The notes under the pieces were generated by a model. The model was not told where the DNA came from and did not search any database. It worked only from the letters and a program-made list of their open reading frames with translations. Of a DNA stretch of 36,769 bases, positions 35,883-36,769 are shown in pieces. The position numbers were made by a program, and so were the translations under genes. The DNA is from Thermocatellispora tengchongensis (GTDB lineage Bacteria; Actinomycetota; Actinomycetes; Streptosporangiales; Streptosporangiaceae). Each line of letters starts with the position of its first letter. Position 1 is the first letter of the stretch. Where the stretch lies: assembly GCF_014202315.1 (NCBI RefSeq), contig NZ_JACHGN010000019.1, positions 188,044-224,812 of the forward strand. Reading direction: 5' to 3'.

Positions 35883-36353
35883 GTGAATGCAAGTCATGCC
35901 GACGCTGTCACGTTCTCTGATCTGTCTAGGAACCCCCGGGCCGTGGCAGAGCGTGCCGTGCGTCTAGGGCGTGTGCGTGTGACACATCGCGACGCGGCCG
36001 ATTTCTACCTGACTGCGGCAGATCGTGAGGAGGAGCGCGATCGGACACTGGCGACGGCGTCCCGGCTGTTCCTTGCCCTGATCAAGAGTGATCCCACTGC
36101 GCGCGCGCTGGTCCTGGCCATGCCGGATGTCTTTCCCTGGGTGCGTCACCTTGCCCCCGATGAGCTTCGCGCCTTCACTTTGGAGCTGGTTGAGGCGCTT
36201 TCCGATGCGGCCGAGTTGGATGTGGATGCCACCACCCAAGAGGTCATTGCGGGCTGGCGGGCCACTGCCAGAATCAAGGCGGATCCTGCGTGCTACGCAG
36301 AGGCTCGTAGGGCTACGAGCGGCGATTTCGGACCGGTGCAGGTCTCCGCATGA
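35883..36353 (+). CDS. Phd/YefM-like antitoxin of a type II toxin-antitoxin pair
   Basis: 156 residues. The N-terminal half has the Phd-like DNA-binding pattern AVTFSDLSRNPRAVAERAVRLG followed by VRVTHRDAADFYLTAAD, in which a short strand repeats after the helix. The C-terminal half is helical and acidic (LVLAMPDVFPWVRHLAPDELRAFTLELVEAL) and is longer than in classical Phd, probably the toxin-neutralising part. GTG 35883 is chosen from the -10-like hexamer six bases before it. The toxin gene overlaps its stop by four bases. Autoregulation through the upstream palindromes is likely but inferred. Confidence 0.8.
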   Translation: MNASHADAVTFSDLSRNPRAVAERAVRLGRVRVTHRDAADFYLTAADREEERDRTLATASRLFLALIKSDPTARALVLAMPDVFPWVRHLAPDELRAFTLELVEALSDAAELDVDATTQEVIAGWRATARIKADPACYAEARRATSGDFGPVQVSA

Positions 36354-36724
36354 GCCCGAAGCGCGGTGACCGCGTTACGGTGCCGCCTCCGGATGACGAG
36401 TGGGATGTTCGGTTCGGCACCAGCGAGGCGGTCCGGGGCTGGGAGGAACTGTGCCGTCACGCCTTGGCCAATACGCGTCGGTGCTTCGAGATGCTGCGGG
36501 TTGATCCTCGCACGGGCGCCGGTCACGATCGGCAACATCGCTTACGTGGCGACCTAGCGACTCATCGTCATAACGGCAAGGATCTAGAGCAGTGGGAGTT
36601 CGAGGTCACCAGCGGCGGGCGCGTGCGATATGCCATCGACGACACCACTCGTACCGTCTGGGTGATCTACGCATCGAGCAATTGTCAAATCCTGTGGATC
36701 ATGGGTGGCTCAGGTCGAACGTAG
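36350..36724 (+). CDS. RelE/ParE-like toxin of the type II pair
   Basis: 124 residues. The sequence resembles a recurrent actinobacterial toxin partner of Phd-like antitoxins: basic MSPKRGDRVTVPPP start, EWDVRFGTSEAVRGWEELCRH, HRLRGDLATHRHNGKDLEQW, then the strand block EFEVTSGGRVRYAIDDTTRTVWVIYAS, consistent with the RelE/ParE fold. The usual short C-terminal GHPK-like ending is not visible; the last 15 residues (NCQILWIMGGSGRT) look unrelated. ATG 36350 overlaps the antitoxin stop (ATGA). The end overlaps a minus-strand frame entering from the right edge. Confidence 0.75.
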   Translation: MSPKRGDRVTVPPPDDEWDVRFGTSEAVRGWEELCRHALANTRRCFEMLRVDPRTGAGHDRQHRLRGDLATHRHNGKDLEQWEFEVTSGGRVRYAIDDTTRTVWVIYASSNCQILWIMGGSGRT

Positions 36725-36769
36725 CCATTCGTTGAGGATCGCGAAGTCTGCGTTGGTGAGTCCTCGGGA
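36710..36769 (-). CDS. C-terminal end of an unknown minus-strand gene, cut by the right edge
   Basis: Read from base 36769 leftwards the frame gives SRGLTNADFAILNEWLRST and a TGA at 36710-36712. The short amphipathic helix (NADFAILNEWLR) and good codon choice suggest the end of a real protein, but nineteen residues are too few for identification. Its last 15 bases overlap the toxin gene. Confidence 0.35.
   Translation of the reverse strand, partial: SRGLTNADFAILNEWLRST

Noticed and set aside
36660-36724. Simple frameshift at the toxin end
   Set aside because: Neither of the other two forward frames restores a family-like ending.

Overview
The window is about 36.8 kb of high-GC actinomycete chromosome. 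A 60-base line inside nuoD has 43 G/C, start codons are often GTG, and genes overlap by ATGA/GTGA. The gene content and order (hemB, hemL, histidine phosphatase, System II cytochrome c biogenesis; menG, menJ, nuoA-N, polyprenyl synthase) fit the Streptomyces/Streptosporangium side of Actinomycetota; a Streptosporangiaceae member such as Nonomuraea is my guess, not a demonstrated assignment. No rRNA, tRNA, CRISPR array, insertion sequence or replication origin was recognised.

Layout. (1) 1-4512: tetrapyrrole genes. hemB is cut by the left edge, then come a small Prim-Pol-like protein, hemL, and a divergent pair made of a 41-residue protein and a LysR regulator. (2) 4640-9676: histidine phosphatase, then a TlpA/ResA-like lipoprotein, CcdA, ResB and ResC, the membrane machinery that reduces apocytochrome c and attaches haem. 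The leader before resA is unusually rich in hairpins. (3) 9686-13576: a PLDc_N membrane protein, a putative lethal-factor-like zinc peptidase with a small acidic partner gene, a BldC-type regulator, a DUF4229 membrane protein, and a secreted beta-propeller (delta-60 repeat) protein whose end overlaps the DUF4229 gene antiparallel. (4) 13678-32868: the energy block. menG, then a Rex-type operator ahead of menJ, the complete fourteen-gene complex I operon nuoA-N, and a long-chain polyprenyl diphosphate synthase. (5) 32844-34902: a RarD-type transporter, msrA and a small membrane protein. (6) 34995-36769: a stretch of visibly lower GC (two 60-base lines counted at 38 and 33 G/C) holding an HNH endonuclease divergent from a Phd-like antitoxin/RelE-ParE-like toxin pair, with several palindromes between them, and the tail of another gene at the right edge.

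How it works together. HemB and HemL make porphobilinogen and 5-aminolevulinate for haem. ResA/CcdA/ResB/ResC put haem onto cytochromes c. The polyprenyl synthase, MenG and MenJ supply and finish menaquinone, and NuoA-N reduces that menaquinone with NADH. The 20-bp palindrome at 15044-15063 matches the actinomycete Rex (NADH/NAD+ sensor) operator and sits just downstream of a plausible promoter, so quinone tailoring and complex I are probably controlled together by redox state.

A recurring feature is a TANNNT hexamer ending 6-9 bases before the start codon (hemL, lysR, phosphatase, PLDc_N gene, DUF4229 gene, menG, antitoxin), which suggests leaderless transcripts. The least conventional parts are the lethal-factor-like peptidase pair, the hairpin-rich leader before resA, the palindrome-dense HNH/toxin-antitoxin intergenic region and the collagen-like tail on ResB.
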